Part shown: one piece after another, positions 20,917-33,400 of the stretch
How positions within the stretch are numbered: the first letter of the stretch is position 1
Layout: every line of letters begins with the position of its first letter
Origin: Sphagnum magellanicum
Taxonomy: Eukaryota > Streptophyta > Sphagnopsida > Sphagnales > Sphagnaceae
Length of the DNA stretch: 64,000 nt
NCBI GenBank assembly: GCA_021904315.1
Contig: CM038909.1
Coordinates: 21,614,212 to 21,678,211, forward strand
Direction of reading: 5' to 3'
Notes under the pieces: model-generated
The model's input: only the letters and a program-made list of their open reading frames with translations
Databases searched by the model: none
What the model was told of the DNA's origin: nothing
Made by a program: the position numbers and the translations under genes

Positions 20917-23531
20917 ATGGATCCGTTTGGACCACCGCGGAAGAGGCCCAGACCGGAGACGGTGCCTTACAATGGCGTCAATGGCCATGGACTAGCAGCA
21001 GGCCAAGCAGGTGACCCTGATTGTAAGCTCCTCCTCTCATTGCACCGCGGTCGTGATCTTCTTTACGTCTTTTCGTTGCATACTATTTTGGCTCTACAGT
21101 CTGGGCAAACTTCTTCTCCATGCAGCTGGTTCCAATGGTGGAAAACAACATGGTAATGTTTCTAGAGTTCTAGGTCCTGCTGTGATTGTGAAGAGGAAAG
21201 ACAAACAAATGGGAAAGACAAAGTTTGGATATCAGAGACGGACATGATAATGTGGCTGTTGCCATATTCTTCCTCTGCTCATAGTCTCTTGAAAAGTGGA
21301 GAACTGCAGTCTGCATATTGAGGACTGAATAAGTCACCAACCAGACCTAGGGTTGTTTTCATTGGAGTTGGGAAAGCATACTCCTCCTAGCTAGGAGATC
21401 GAAATAATCTGCTAGGGTAGAGTTGAGACTCATCAGTTCAGTTGCACACATGCTGCACATCAGCAACTCCATTGCTGTAAGATTCCTGAACACTACTGAT
21501 CATAATGAGCTGCTTCTGCTTCTGAGTTTTGTGTAGACAAGCAGGATGGCTCTGGAAACAGGACAAAGCCTTGCACAAAGTTTTTCAGGTATCATAAACA
21601 TTGACCACCCTTGTTCCATTGCTTGTCATTGTTCACATTTTTGAAGTGAAGTAGCTAGCTGGTGTGTTGTTATTGATTGTTGCTATGATGTCTGGAGTAT
21701 TATTGCTTTACTAGGTGAGTAGCTACCAATCTCTTGGAAAAGCTTCCAATAGTGGATCTCACTGTTTGTTTGCTGGAGAAAACGTCCATTGTGAGGGCCA
21801 AATGGGTCTTCACATCTCAGGTTTTTTCCTGGAAAGGACTGTAGTGAAAAGGTGTATAGCTCACTGTTCCAACAAAGCTCTGGAAATTCCATTATTCCTG
21901 TAAAGGGGAAGTGTTTTTGGTGATGGTCATCGGTATTGTTATAGCTATGATTCTGAGCTAACTAAGCATGACTGTCATGATCCTATTGTTGCTGGCATTG
22001 CTCTTCTGGGTTGCAGTGTTAGCTTTCTCCCAGGAAACTGTAACATGGTGGAAAGCAAATGGACATTCTAGGGGTTGTTGAAGAGATGAATGACTTTAAT
22101 AGATGGTTGTGTGTCTCCTTAGGCTTAGATGCTTGCTTGCATTCTAGATGGGGCAAGAGAAAACTGAAATGAAGCAAACCCCTCACAAGATTGTTGCAAC
22201 TTGAATTGTGAATTTTTTAATATTAGTTATGTCTCATGAGTGCTAGCCAGCATCATTACTGAGTCTTCCTGTTGCTTTAATTAATGTGACCAAAACCCAG
22301 GACTCAGATTGTGTTATAAGAATTGCTTGCCTGGAATTTTGGGCAGATAATTGTGTAGTTATCTTCACCAACATTGGGAGCTGGTGAAGTCAGTTGAGAA
22401 TCATGGCAGCTAAATTGCTGCTATTCATGCTGAAGTTGATTATTTGATACTTTGTGAATGACACACAATCATGTTGTCAATTTATGACTGCATTCATGCA
22501 TGTTATGAGGTTGTGGCTGCACTCATTCTTGGCACAATGTGTACCTCGAAAGAGGTATTGTGCAGATTGCAGAGATATGCAAGTCTCTGTTTCTCACATG
22601 GCCTTGGCATGTGTGGTCTCTAACATGGAAGAATATGGTTGTGTGGAAATGCAGCACATCAGGGTGTCCATATGGAGAAGGCTGCCACTTTTTGCACTTC
22701 GTACCTGGAGGCATCCAAGGTATTGGAATGGGGGCCCTGGCACCACTGTCTAATGTTGGCAGCATGGGCAGCACAGGCACTCGTAAGGTTGTTGGGGGTT
22801 TAGGACCGGATGATCAGGGAGCCAATCTTGGAGGGTTTAAGACACGTCTCTGCAACCGCTTTGATACAGCAGAAGGCTGCCGTTTTGGAGAGAAGTGTCA
22901 CTTTGCACATGGTGAAATGGAGCTTCGCAAATCAAACAGTTCAACCTTACCACCCCTTGACCGTGATGTGTACTCTTCAGTTGACCACAACAGAGACCGA
23001 GGATCTGGTGGGTATAGAGGTGGCATGTATGGATCAGATGGTGGCAGGTTTGGAGCTGGTCGGGAAAGGGATGGTGGAGGCCGCTTTAGCAGTGGCGCTG
23101 GTATGGGTTCGTACCGTGAGCCTACACCCCCAGGCATGGCTGCAGCTGCTTCTTTTGGAGCTTCTTCCACTGCCAAGATTAGTATTGAAGCATCACTTGC
23201 AGGTGCGATTATAGGCAAGGGAGGCATCAATGCAAAGCAGATTTGCCGCCTCACAGGAGCTAAAATCTCTATCAGGGAGCATGAGTCAGATCCTACACTA
23301 AGGAATGTGGAGATGGAGGGTTCATTTGAGCAGATTAAGCAGGCTAGCCAAATGGTTCGTGAGGTACTGATGCATCGGGACAATGTACCTTCTCGACCTG
23401 CTAGTGGATTTGGGTCCCACAATTTCAAGACAAAACTGTGTGAAAATTATTCCAAGGGGACCTGCACATTTGGTGATCGCTGCCATTTTGCACATGGTTC
23501 TGCTGAGCTGAGGGAGCCTCTTCGAGTTTAA
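20917..23531 (+). CDS. CCCH zinc finger and KH domain RNA-binding protein
   Basis: Four exons: 20917-21010, 21126-21152, 21537-21588, 22655-23531. They sum to 1050 nt (349 residues). CCCH1 (C53-x8-C62-x5-C68-x3-H72) is split by intron 3; CCCH2 follows (C124-x8-C133-x5-C139-x3-H143). Then comes a Gly/Arg-rich linker with YRGG-type repeats, a KH domain (about 231-300) with the GKGG loop, and a C-terminal CCCH3 (C-x7-C-x5-C-x3-H). This CCCH-CCCH-KH-CCCH order is that of a plant family of putative mRNA-binding regulators, such as Arabidopsis KHZ-type/C3H14-like proteins. The N-terminus has a basic PRKRPRP, a possible nuclear signal. The 27-nt exon 2 is inferred from phase and splice sites; skipping it keeps the frame. 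A specific RNA target cannot be inferred. Confidence 0.9.
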
Positions 23532-26500
23532 GAGGACATCGGCTTGCCTGCCAGCCAGGTAATGGTACAGGTGAAAGGGATTGTTTTGCAGGCTGATGTG
23601 TCCTGTCCTTGTCTCATTAACCTATGCTGGAAAATGAAGCAAGGAACAGAATGAAATTGAGGGGGGAATCTCAAATGCACGAATGAGGAACCTCAGAAGG
23701 AAGAGCAAACTGCACTCGCACAAGTCACTAGGAGGAGACACCTAAAAAGTTCTGCATGCTGTGAAGTAGTATGAAGCAGAGAGGTAGTGAACATAATTTT
23801 GCGAAGCTAAGGTTAACTAGAGGTGTCTTCTTTTTGTTCAAGTGGTGTCAATGTGGTCTAAATGGGGTCAACACCACCGAATTTGAATGCTCTCCAGTTA
23901 ATTGGGTCTTTGTGTAATTAACGCAAGGTCACTAGTAGTGTTGCAAAAGTGATTTAGCAAGTTTTTGTTTAATTTGTGTAATTTCTGCAACCCGTGCTGG
24001 AAGTCATCTTATAAAGTTTGTAATTGTGGAGAAAAACCCTCAAAAAGTAAGAAAAAGAATGAGTTGCATCACTTCAAGAATCAGTTAATCCAAGACAAAG
24101 ACCCACTAATGAAGTCAGGTCTCTTCCATCTCATTAGGCTGTCAACAATTTGCAGTTCGCTGTAACACACTGGGGAAATCTATCTTACTAAATTGTGAAG
24201 GCTATTAACCAAGTATTCATGAAATTACCTGAAGCAATAGAATTTGATTCATGAAGATACCTGAAGCAATTGAAGCGATGAGAGATACAGGATATTTGCA
24301 GCTGTTAGTGTTTCATTATGTCAATTTGTTTCTCTGTACTGAAACTGAATGCATTGAAGAAATCTGAGAGGTGATTGCATGGAAACAGTCTAAAGGGTAT
24401 TGGTAACAGGATATTGGTTTGGTCTGACAATTTATTAGAGAGTCCATTCTTGCAGGTGGAAAGCTTTGGTTGCAGGGCCATTGTGGTTGAATATCTGACA
24501 CTCGTGAACCACACATGTCTAACTGAAAATTTTAGTAACACCTGACTGTTTTCGCATGGTCAATGGGTAAATGTTGTACTGTTCTTTGACATGGACTGGA
24601 ATCCAGTTTTCCTTCACCTTGGAATAATTAGACAAATAGAAGGAATTGCACAAAAAAAGTTAGTTCAAGGGTTTTGGTTGTGCTTCATCAGTCTGATTTC
24701 TTGGGGCCAAAACTGACAGAATGAAATCTTGGAAGATTGAGTAGCTCTAACAGCTGATGTTGAGGTTTTGGGTAATGTTCCTTTTTGTGTACAGTCTGAA
24801 CAAGAATGCATTTGCTCTAGAACAATCTCAGTTTATCGGTGCATGATGGAGTGTTGGGAACTCTGGACTTGGAGTAAAAATTGTTCAAACCTCATAAAGG
24901 GTTGCAAGATCCTTGTAGTTCCTAACCATGGTCTGTTGCTGCCAGTTGGTAGGCATGTATTAATTACAAAAAGAATTTACAAAACCAAAAATCCAAAGGA
25001 GGAAATAGGGTCTGTCAGAGGATTGCAGGGTTCTGAGTTCTGACGGTTAGTGACTGAATTGTGGTGGGAACAGTTTAAGTGGTTGGTTTGTTTACAGGTT
25101 TATTGCCTTCTGTGCCACCAATCTCTGCATTGCAGCTGGTATGGAGCTTACATGTGACATCAGGGGTCTTTCGGTTGGGTATCTAGGTTGAGTTTTGTTA
25201 TAGGTGTAGTGAGATAGACTTTGAAGAGATTAGATCCATCAGGTTGATTTTGAAGAGAGGCTTATCATTGTTTAGTTGTAGAGATATATTCATTAGTTTG
25301 TGAGTGTAACATACGGTACTAGTTTAGATGATTCTGGTGCTATGTTGTCTCAATTTTTTCTAATGTACGAGTGCACCTGTTGCTTTTGTGCTATCTGCAA
25401 TTTGTGGGAGGCTCTTGCTTTTTCTGCCCTTTTTGTGTGCTAGCTCAAATCTCTTAACAGGTTGGAAACCAACTGTCAAAATACATTGCAGATGAATTAA
25501 TCAACTAGGAGGTGCAGCTCTCAAATTAATGAAGCGTCTTTATGAATTTTTTTTGGCTGTACACTCTGGAGTCAAACAGACACCTGGTAGAGTGCAGATT
25601 GCACACAAGTTTTGAGAACAATTGAATTCCCATGCCTGAATGGGCACATTCAGATGATACTAGAATGATTCAACAGCTTTTTGGAGGTGATTTTAAGGGG
25701 AAGTTTCTTCCTTGATTGAGCTCACATTTTCTGAGAATGCTTGCCGAAAATGCAATTCTCCACTAACCATCAGTGAAACAGGTATATAGAGACTGGGACT
25801 ATCACTTTGGATCTTATTGTGCAGGCAATTAGAGCAGATGCACAGTTGCAGACCAAAGTGGGGGTTTGACATTTGGGACACCAGAGCTTTCGCTGATAAG
25901 AGTTGATGATTGATTGCCTGTTTTCAGCTCAGAATCCTTAGGGGTAAGTTACCTGTGCATGCATCCTTCAAGGTGGGGGGAAGTTGATGAGTATTTTGCA
26001 ATTTATCACAGGGATTGATGACAGTGGTGGTTTTAGTTTGTTTCTGTTTGGCTTGTTTCTTTGCATGTTGAAGCTTTCAGTAACAGAAATCTGCACCAAA
26101 TTGCCCATTGGAATGATGTGTTTGTCTGGATGGCTCGTTGGCATGAGTCAATGAAATGACAGTTAGACAATTGAAACATGCTTTCATTCCTGTGGGTTAA
26201 ATTACTGCAATAGATACATGAAGATAAATGACTTAGTACTTTTGTTTCACAAAAAATTAGCATAATTGTAATGTATTGTATTAATTTCAAATGTGTACTT
26301 TTACTTATTATGCCACAACCTGACTTGATCTATGTGTTGAACTTCAAATATATATAAATATATACATACGAGTAATGAGACACCTTGTTAATGAGCAATG
26401 GTTATGGAAAGTTGGTCATGTCAATCTATGGTTGACTACTAATTGATTTGATTATAGCTAGATTTGGTAGAACAGGAAATCTCCTTGACTGTGTGTTATC

Positions 26501-26940
26501 TCTTACTAAACCTCTAAATTAAGAGCATCTATTTCTTTGATTCCAGAAATGAATCTGAAAATAGGAGTGTCCTCAAAAGTAAGAGATACTTACATGCTGT
26601 GTGTTTGTCCCAGTTATAAAAAATTGCAAGGAGTCGGTTCAGAAATTTAGCATCTCATGGTTGTAGTTATAGATCAGAAATCTGAAGCTCCACTTGAATA
26701 GAAAATCTATTCATTTTTTGTGCATGTTAGTTGTTGTTGGATCTGACAATGCTGTGTGTTGATGAGTCTGTATCTGAAAAAAAAGACACTCAATTGCTCA
26801 AGTCCATCCACCCTGTAGCTGCTTTCCCTTGAGATCTTTATTGGAAAGAAAGCAGTAAACTCCAAATTGTTGGAGAAAAACAGTTCCAAGACAACAATCA
26901 AGAGAGCTTTTGAAGAGACACCAAACTGCTGCAGCATGAA
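23532..26940. other. Downstream of the CCCH-KH gene: 3' UTR and unassigned DNA
   Basis: The first few hundred bases are probably the 3' UTR. The rest has no frame I can assign; open frames of 60-90 codons (for example 24768-25043) lack known motifs. Composition is intermediate (T and G rich on the plus strand), resembling transcribed or intronic sequence of this locus more than the AT-rich repeats elsewhere, so an unannotated long 3' region or non-coding transcript is possible. Confidence 0.4.
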
Positions 26941-26944
26941 CTCA

Positions 26945-27330
26945 AGAATTTCATCACCAAGAAATCATGATCTTAATCAAGGATTTGATGATCATCCAGA
27001 ACCAATCATGAAATAATTAACCAATCATCACCCAGAAATCATGATCTTAATCAAGGATTTGATGATCGCCCAGAATCAATCATCACCTCAACTAAGGATT
27101 TGATGATCACCCAGAATCATGACCTCAAGCAAGGATTTGATGGTCACCCAGAATGATGGGCTCAAGGATTTTAAGTTTTCACTGAGAATTACAAGCTCAA
27201 GGATTTGATGATCATAAAGAATTATGAGCTCAAGCGTTTGATGATCACCCAGAATTATGAGGTGAAGGATGTGATTATTGTTAGGAGCGATTTGATGATC
27301 AGCCTGCATCATGCAACTTTCATTGTGCTT
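26945..27330. repeat. Degenerate ~34-bp minisatellite
   Basis: Roughly ten variants of AAGGATTTGATGATCACCCA followed by GAATCATGA(C/T)CTCA occur between 26945 and 27330, with some units truncated. A short minus-strand open frame (27088-27336) reads through it with repeated 'ILGDHQ' and has no independent support. Confidence 0.8.
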
Positions 27331-27511
27331 ACCCACCAGAGAGAATTATGCCTAAAAATGCTCCATTGCTGATAATCAAACTCCAGTTTTCAAATTTGTA
27401 TACCAGAAAAAGAACACAAAAATTGGAGATCCAATGTGGTCCATGTGCAGCAGAAAATGAAATTTACCAAAATGGAGATCCATGTGCACAACCCACCACA
27501 AAAAGAATACC

Positions 27512-27535
27512 GAGAGAGAGAGAGAGAGAGAGAGA
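27512..27535. repeat. (GA)n microsatellite
   Basis: About 12 uninterrupted GA units, about 1.15 kb upstream of the GIF start codon. Flanking 27340-27890 shows no assignable gene. Confidence 0.95.
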
Positions 27536-27894
27536 ACTGTAGCTGAAAATTGAGGATTGTTCATAGCAGATTCTTCTGCAACACCCACAAGCATCATCAT
27601 GCATGCAGGCACACTGTGAACATGCAAAACCTTGTACAGAAAGTAGAAAACAAAAAGGGAAGAAGCACATTCAGTAAAGATTAGAATATATTCAAGCTCA
27701 GTGAATCTCATGCCTAAAATCCCTTATTTCTCTTCCGAATTCCAATACCAAACTTGCTGTGAGCATCTTCAAACTGAAGAAAGTACAAGCAATTGAATTA
27801 CAAAAACATCCCCAACTGCCCCCCCCAAAAAAAAAAATGGTTCTGACATCTCACTTGAGCAAGCATCCTGTACAGAGAAAAACAAAAACCAAAA

Positions 27895-28085
27895 AGCACC
27901 GGCAAGAAGAAGAAAGAAGGAGAAGAGGAAGAGGAAGAAGAATAGAAGAAATCACAGAGAAAAGGGGAGGTAGAAAGGAGTTCAAACAAGAAGGAGAAGA
28001 CGGAGAAGGAGGAGAGAAAGAAGAAGGAGAAGAAATCACAGAGAATAGAGGAGGTAGAAAGTTGCTCAAAGTCTTGAAGCAGCAG
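27895..28085. repeat. Purine-rich (GAA/GGA) tract with internal direct repeat
   Basis: About 190 bp almost wholly A and G on the plus strand. A 20-mer AGAAATCACAGAGAAAAGGG (about 27948) recurs slightly altered at about 28032, followed both times by GAGGTAGAAAG. Long polypurine tracts can form triplex DNA. Open frames on both strands here follow composition. Confidence 0.75.
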
Positions 28086-28289
28086 CAGTAGCTTGCAACC
28101 AAAAAACACACCAGTTTTGGGAATTGCAAAACTGTCTTGACACAGATGCTCGCTGCGAATGTCCAAAGAAAGCAAAGACAAAATCTGTCAGAAAGTCTTG
28201 GTGCAGTGAAAAGCTATAGCTAGCTTGCAGAGACTCCAGAGAGTCCGTCCTTTGCACGTGGTAGTCGCCATAGGGGTAGATGGGTTTGC

Positions 28290-28682
28290 AGCATGCCAAG
28301 GACGCTGGTGAGAATCGAGATGGGAAGGTCAGTCAGACAGACAGTGTACTTCTCTGCGTGCACGAGATTCCAAGAACGCTTTCTCTTTCTTTCTTTCTTT
28401 CAAGTCTGCTGCCGCGAGTACCTAGGTACTTGCAGAGCGCACTTGTTAGGGTTTGTTCTTTTCATTTCTTTGTCAGGCTCTTCGCGCGCGGCGCGCCGGT
28501 ACTTTTTTTTGGCTCTTTGACGAGCACAGCACAACCCTAACACTATCGACACGCGCCCCATTTCGACGCGTCCATTTCCAGCTGCTGATCGCTAGCTTTC
28601 ATCCTTGACTGGAGCTCGGAAGCTGTGAAAAGAGCTTGTGGAGAAGGACCCACCTAGAGAGTATGCTCTGAGAGAGAGAGAG
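28290..28682 (+). promoter_or_regulatory. Promoter and leader of the GIF gene
   Basis: CpG-richer DNA just before the start codon. It holds a (CTTT)n run (28380-28400), TTAGGGTTT (28446-28454, a telo-box in reverse), AACCCTAA (28533-28540), CGCGCGGCGCGCC (about 28485-28497) and a (GA)n run directly before the ATG (28670-28682). The TSS is not determinable. Confidence 0.5.
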
Positions 28683-30456
28683 ATGATGCAGCAGCAAATG
28701 GCAGCTTATGCAAGCACCACCATTACAACCGAGCTCATACAGAAGGTACTCTCTCAACTCTTTCTGTAGCAGAGGAGAAGATGGTAGAGTTCCATCTGCA
28801 CATACACTCTCAGTCTCTCTGTCTCTCTCCAGTTCGTCCAGACACCATCTGATGCAGCAGATTCAAAGCTGTTTTTGGCATTTTTTCTTGGAGATTGTCC
28901 TGGCATTACATTCTGCAGTTCGATGGAACCCAGGCTAATGAAACAGAGACTCCTCCTCCTCCTCCTCCTCCTCCTCCTCCTCCCCCTGCAGGCAGGCAGG
29001 CTCTCTCTTGAGTTTGATAGAGGTTTGATAGAATGTGTGTGTCTCTTTCTCTCTGTGGATGTCTGTTTATTTTGTGACATGGGTGTGCATTGCAAGCTTG
29101 TAGCTGAGAAATTCTTGCTGCACGGAATTCAGTTCTGCTCAGCCACAAACCCTCCCATCTCTGCAGCGGTTTTTTGCTGAAATCTTTCCATTGAGAGGAG
29201 GACGCTCTGGAGTTTTGCTTGTATTTTGCCTTACAAAAATCTGGTCAAAGTTTCCTGGATTCTGGGGAAGCCACTCTGTGATGCTTGTGCAGAAATTGTG
29301 AGGCATCATCATCATCATCATCACCACCATTGTTGCACATGGATTGAGCTGCCCTTGTACCAAAACCCTAAACCCTGGATGTAATGCAAGGAATTTATTG
29401 CAACCTTCTTGTGGTTTTGATCTGCTCTGGTTTGAAAGAAAGATATACACTGCAAGTATCATCACTCTGATTGATGTGGAAGATGGGGGGAGGTGGATGG
29501 GTGCAGTATTTGGATGAAAACAAGCAGCTCATTCTTGCAATTCTTGACAATCAAAACCTTGGAAAGCTCAACGAATGTGCTACGTGAGTAAATTATGGTG
29601 CTTCATTTTGTAAATACACCATCTGTATATTCATCTGATTCTCGGGATTCAGATTTCATATGGGAAATGTGAGTGAATGACATTCATGAAACGCATCTAT
29701 TTATGTCAGTTTGGGTTGGGTGAGCTTGCAGGTACCAAGCAAAGCTGCAGCAGAATCTCATGTATTTGGCAGCCATAGCTGATGCACAGCCACAATCAGT
29801 CCAGAATTCATCTCAGGTACCTTACCTTTCCTGTATATCAAAACTCTCTTATTGCAAGACAAATCTTCTAAGTTTCAAATCCTTCATGTACGGTTGGAAA
29901 GAATGGTTCAGAGATTGATTCACTCTTGCAGAATGTTTGTTTGACACCTGGGTGTCTAACTTGTTGAATCTTCAGAAAGCTTATTATGTGGATACAATTT
30001 TTGCCTCCTCATTTTAAGCTTGACTAACTGCAGCTGAAGTGAGGCATGCAGGCTGGTCCAGCACCATCAATGCAACCAGCACAGCAATACCTGCAGCAAC
30101 AGCAACTCATGATGAGCCAAAGGACTTCAATTCCACCATATTTGCAACAAGGCCCACAGGTTTCACCCCATCTGTCGCAACATTCGTATCATAGCCAACA
30201 AGGAATGGTGTCAAGTGAGAATGCAGAAATGCATTTGATGTCTACTGATAATGACCCTCAGTCAATGGGAGGATTATCAGATTATGGAAAACCACCTGGA
30301 TCTATGGACAGGAATCAGACAATGGGCATTGGAGGAGGGTTTTCAGGCTCATCACCACTTGGACATCCTGGAAGAGATGGAGGAACTGTGCAGCAGGGTG
30401 GTGGAGATGAATCAGAGGTCTCATATTTAAAAGGCTCCGAAGATGATGGACCATGA
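28683..30456 (+). CDS. GIF: GRF-interacting factor (SSXT/SNH-domain transcriptional coactivator)
   Basis: Four exons: 28683-28745, 29507-29583, 29732-29816, 30052-30456. They sum to 630 nt (209 residues); all junctions are GT-AG and phases close. Residues about 17-75 form the SNH domain: 'TTELIQK', 'YLDENKQLILAILDNQNLGK', 'LNECATYQAKLQQNLMYLAA', 'IADAQPQ'. The remainder is Gln/Met-rich, then Gly/Ser-rich, ending 'SYLKGSEDDGP', the usual GIF tail. GIF proteins bind GROWTH-REGULATING FACTORs in the nucleus and recruit SWI/SNF remodellers to promote cell proliferation. Length matches AN3/GIF1 (about 210). Two adjacent ATGs open the frame. The acceptor at 30051 is chosen because an in-frame TGA lies just upstream (30043). 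Intron 1 (761 bp) has a (CTC)n tract. Confidence 0.93.
28952..28983. repeat. (CTC)n microsatellite in GIF intron 1
   Basis: About ten CTC triplets in a row followed by CCCCTGCAGGCAGGCAGG. The derived Leu- or Gly-rich open frames are artefacts. Confidence 0.9.
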
Positions 30457-33400
30457 CTATAATTCCTTCTTTGGGATTCTGCTAGTTGCGGGTTGTTGCT
30501 GTTTTCCCGCTGTTTTTTTTCCAAATGGTAACCTAGAATCAATGTCAGCAGCTTACAACCCCCTGCAGCCAATCCAGTTGATTATAATTTATGTCTGGAG
30601 TTTTTGAGGGGTCATGAAGCATGCGGTTTTCAAGTTTCAGGTCAGCTTCACATGTAGAGGTGGGGATGTGGGTAGACTCTCTTTTAGGGTGAAACAGGAG
30701 ATCTGAATCCGAAAGGGGATATCAAATCCAGTTTCACTACTACCCAACACTGCTCAAGCTTTCTTTTAGGGTCCTTGGCTTGTAACAACATGATATGGAT
30801 TGGATGACAAGGTCTTAGCTTTTTAGATGGTAGCTATCTTTTGTTACATATCGGCAGTCATATCTAATGCTAATTTATGATTCTTTTGGTGATGTACAAA
30901 CTTTCTCCTCTCTCGAGTTCTCCACTTGAGGTATAATTGGAAGATTGCTCATGAGATCTTTTATTTTAGGAGTGTGCATAGTGTGAGTATTTTTTTATGT
31001 GAAAGGCCAATGAAAGGAAGCCCATCAATCTCCACCCAAGATGTCCTTTTACTAATCCAAATTGCAATGCTTTTTAGCAACGATTAGTTAATTACTTGAT
31101 AGCATTTGTATTCATATCTCATAAAATATAGGCAACATTTTTATTGTCTTCTTACATAATATTGTATATTTCTCCTTAAGGTGCAAAAGGTTTGCTCTAA
31201 TCCATAGGTGTGAAACACATTTAAGAATTTGAAAGTTTCTATATTACCAACCATGGAAGTTGTTAATGCTTGTCCTAATTTGATAAACAAGTAAATTAAT
31301 CAAGTTTTTTTGGGGGTTTCCTCTTCCCATATTCTTCCTCTTCCTCACACAAAAACCAACACAATAATTGCTCATCTAATTCCAATCTCAACGACTAACC
31401 AACTATGAATTGCCTTTTGCAAGCTCCAGAATTGAAATCAGTACCAAAAAAGAACAAAAAAAAACCTCTTCAACACAAGTTCAAGTTCTTTGGGCAGGCA
31501 AGTTGAACTTTTGGTGAAAATATTACAAGTTACTTAAATTTTTATATTTAAGTAATTAGTTTTTGATTAGTTGTAGAACTCCATACCTAGACAATCCCAA
31601 ATTCTAGTTTGTAATAAAACTCCGTACATATATACAATCTTCAACCTAGTGTTGGTGAGTTGTTGTAGTGTGAACATGAAATTGGACCTGATTTTTGAAC
31701 TGGGCTCAAACATTCTTGAATTTGAAAAAAATATGCCAAATCCACAACAACCCCATAGTTTACAATTTTGAAGAATCGGGTCAAACTTGCACATAAAGAA
31801 GGTCCAAAAGATAAAGAAGCTTTAAGTGTCAAAACTCGGACTCAAGGTTCTCTTATAAAGGCTTTACCGGTCAACAATGGTTGGTATTTTCTTGGGTGCA
31901 TTTTGGCATTTGTTGGCCTTCATTGAACCCAAAGTGTCCACATGAGTAAAGTGCTCGCACCATCTAAAAAAGTTCTCGTGTGTGGATTTATGTAGGACAT
32001 TCTTCAAGTCATCACAAAACACTCGAGGTGCTCGATTTCCATGTGTCATCCAAAAGGAAATTGGGTGTGCCCACCCAAATTGTCACTCTAAATGCAATCA
32101 AATAATTTTTGGTGCCTTTGGGTTAGGTTCTAGTAAAGGGTACTACTAAGTCCTTGGGTTAGTCATGATGATATGACTTCATTCCCCCTCTTTACTTGAC
32201 TTGGTTAAGTGCCAATACAAATGAAATGCAAGGGGGAAGTTGGTGAAGTGAAAAAAAAAACATATGAAACATGTGAATGTAGGTTTGTATAAATGTTGTA
32301 AGGGGGTGTGTGTATTGGCATGATGGCCCACCCACCCACTCACTCAACACCTTAGTGGTGGCTACCTTAGTTAAGATTTGCATACAAATAGGTAGTGTGG
32401 GTTTGGTCATCAACTACCTATTGTTGCCATTTGCACCCTTCCCAAGCCATTACAAATGGCTTGGGGCCTCCCACCAGCTTGATAATTGCCAATCATAATA
32501 AGGCCTTTTCACTTGTCAAAAGAAAACAGACTGACTCTTTGTCAAAAGAATGGAATGTAGTGTCATAATTTTTTAATTTCATTTATATGTGACTTGAAAA
32601 TCTAATGGTGCATTCACACTTGATGTTAAGTCAGTGTTAAATTAAAATCTAGGTGGCATCCTGGTGGCACCCAATGTTCAAAATTTCAGCCTTGACTTTT
32701 AGTGTAAAGCAGCCCTTGTGGCTGATTTCAACTTTTGCACCAATAGGAATGCTTGATTTGAGTTGAACATTGGCCTTGACTTCTAGTGTAAAGTGAGCTA
32801 AAGAGACATAATATGCATCCTGCTGCTGTCCATTCATGCCCAAAGCATGTATAATAAGACCCCAAAATTTGTGTCTGGGCAGTTCCAAGATGTGTCTGGT
32901 CGTCGTCACCAGACACATATCTTGATAGGGGAAATTGGGAGGTCGAGGATAAAAAGAAGCAAGCAATGCTTTTGTACTATCTCCAATAAGGACCCATTGC
33001 TGATTTAACATTCTCCCTGGAAAATCCTTAACATTTACATATGCCCAGAGTTGTTAATACAGCGGCAGTTGTTCACCACCCTATCCATGTGCTCCTTTGT
33101 GGACTCATCATAAATGCCTAATTGGTCGACCCTATTTCCTTTTCCTTTTTTTACCTTATATGTGCATGTTTGTGCCTACAAGTGAGTGCAAAATTGAAGC
33201 AATTCAGTTCAACCATTTTATTGGACTTCATGAGACATTATGAACTTTTCAAAGCAATTGTGGAGTTTCATAGCTTTGGAATGTGGAAACATGGTGGGAC
33301 AAAAACCAATTGCTACATATGGACTTTTACATATAGAAAAGGCTTTCGATGCATGGGCAAGTTGTCCACCAAAAAAGACTTGTATGAAGACTTGCTCCTA

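Noticed and set aside
22539..22654. CCCH-KH gene start inside the 22539 open frame
   Set aside because: The first zinc finger needs its first Cys from exon 21537-21588, and the GCAG acceptor at 22654 gives the correct phase; upstream codons are intronic.
22898..23428. 176-codon minus-strand open frame
   Set aside because: Antisense shadow of the CCCH-KH last exon; Pro/Ser-rich composition follows from the Gly/Arg-rich sense strand.
30046..30456. Separate 136-residue gene starting at ATG 30046
   Set aside because: It is the last GIF exon; splicing at 30051/30052 joins it in frame to the SNH domain exons.
32441..32465. 11-bp palindrome as a transcription terminator
   Set aside because: Intrinsic terminators are not used by plant RNA polymerase II, and no gene ends there.
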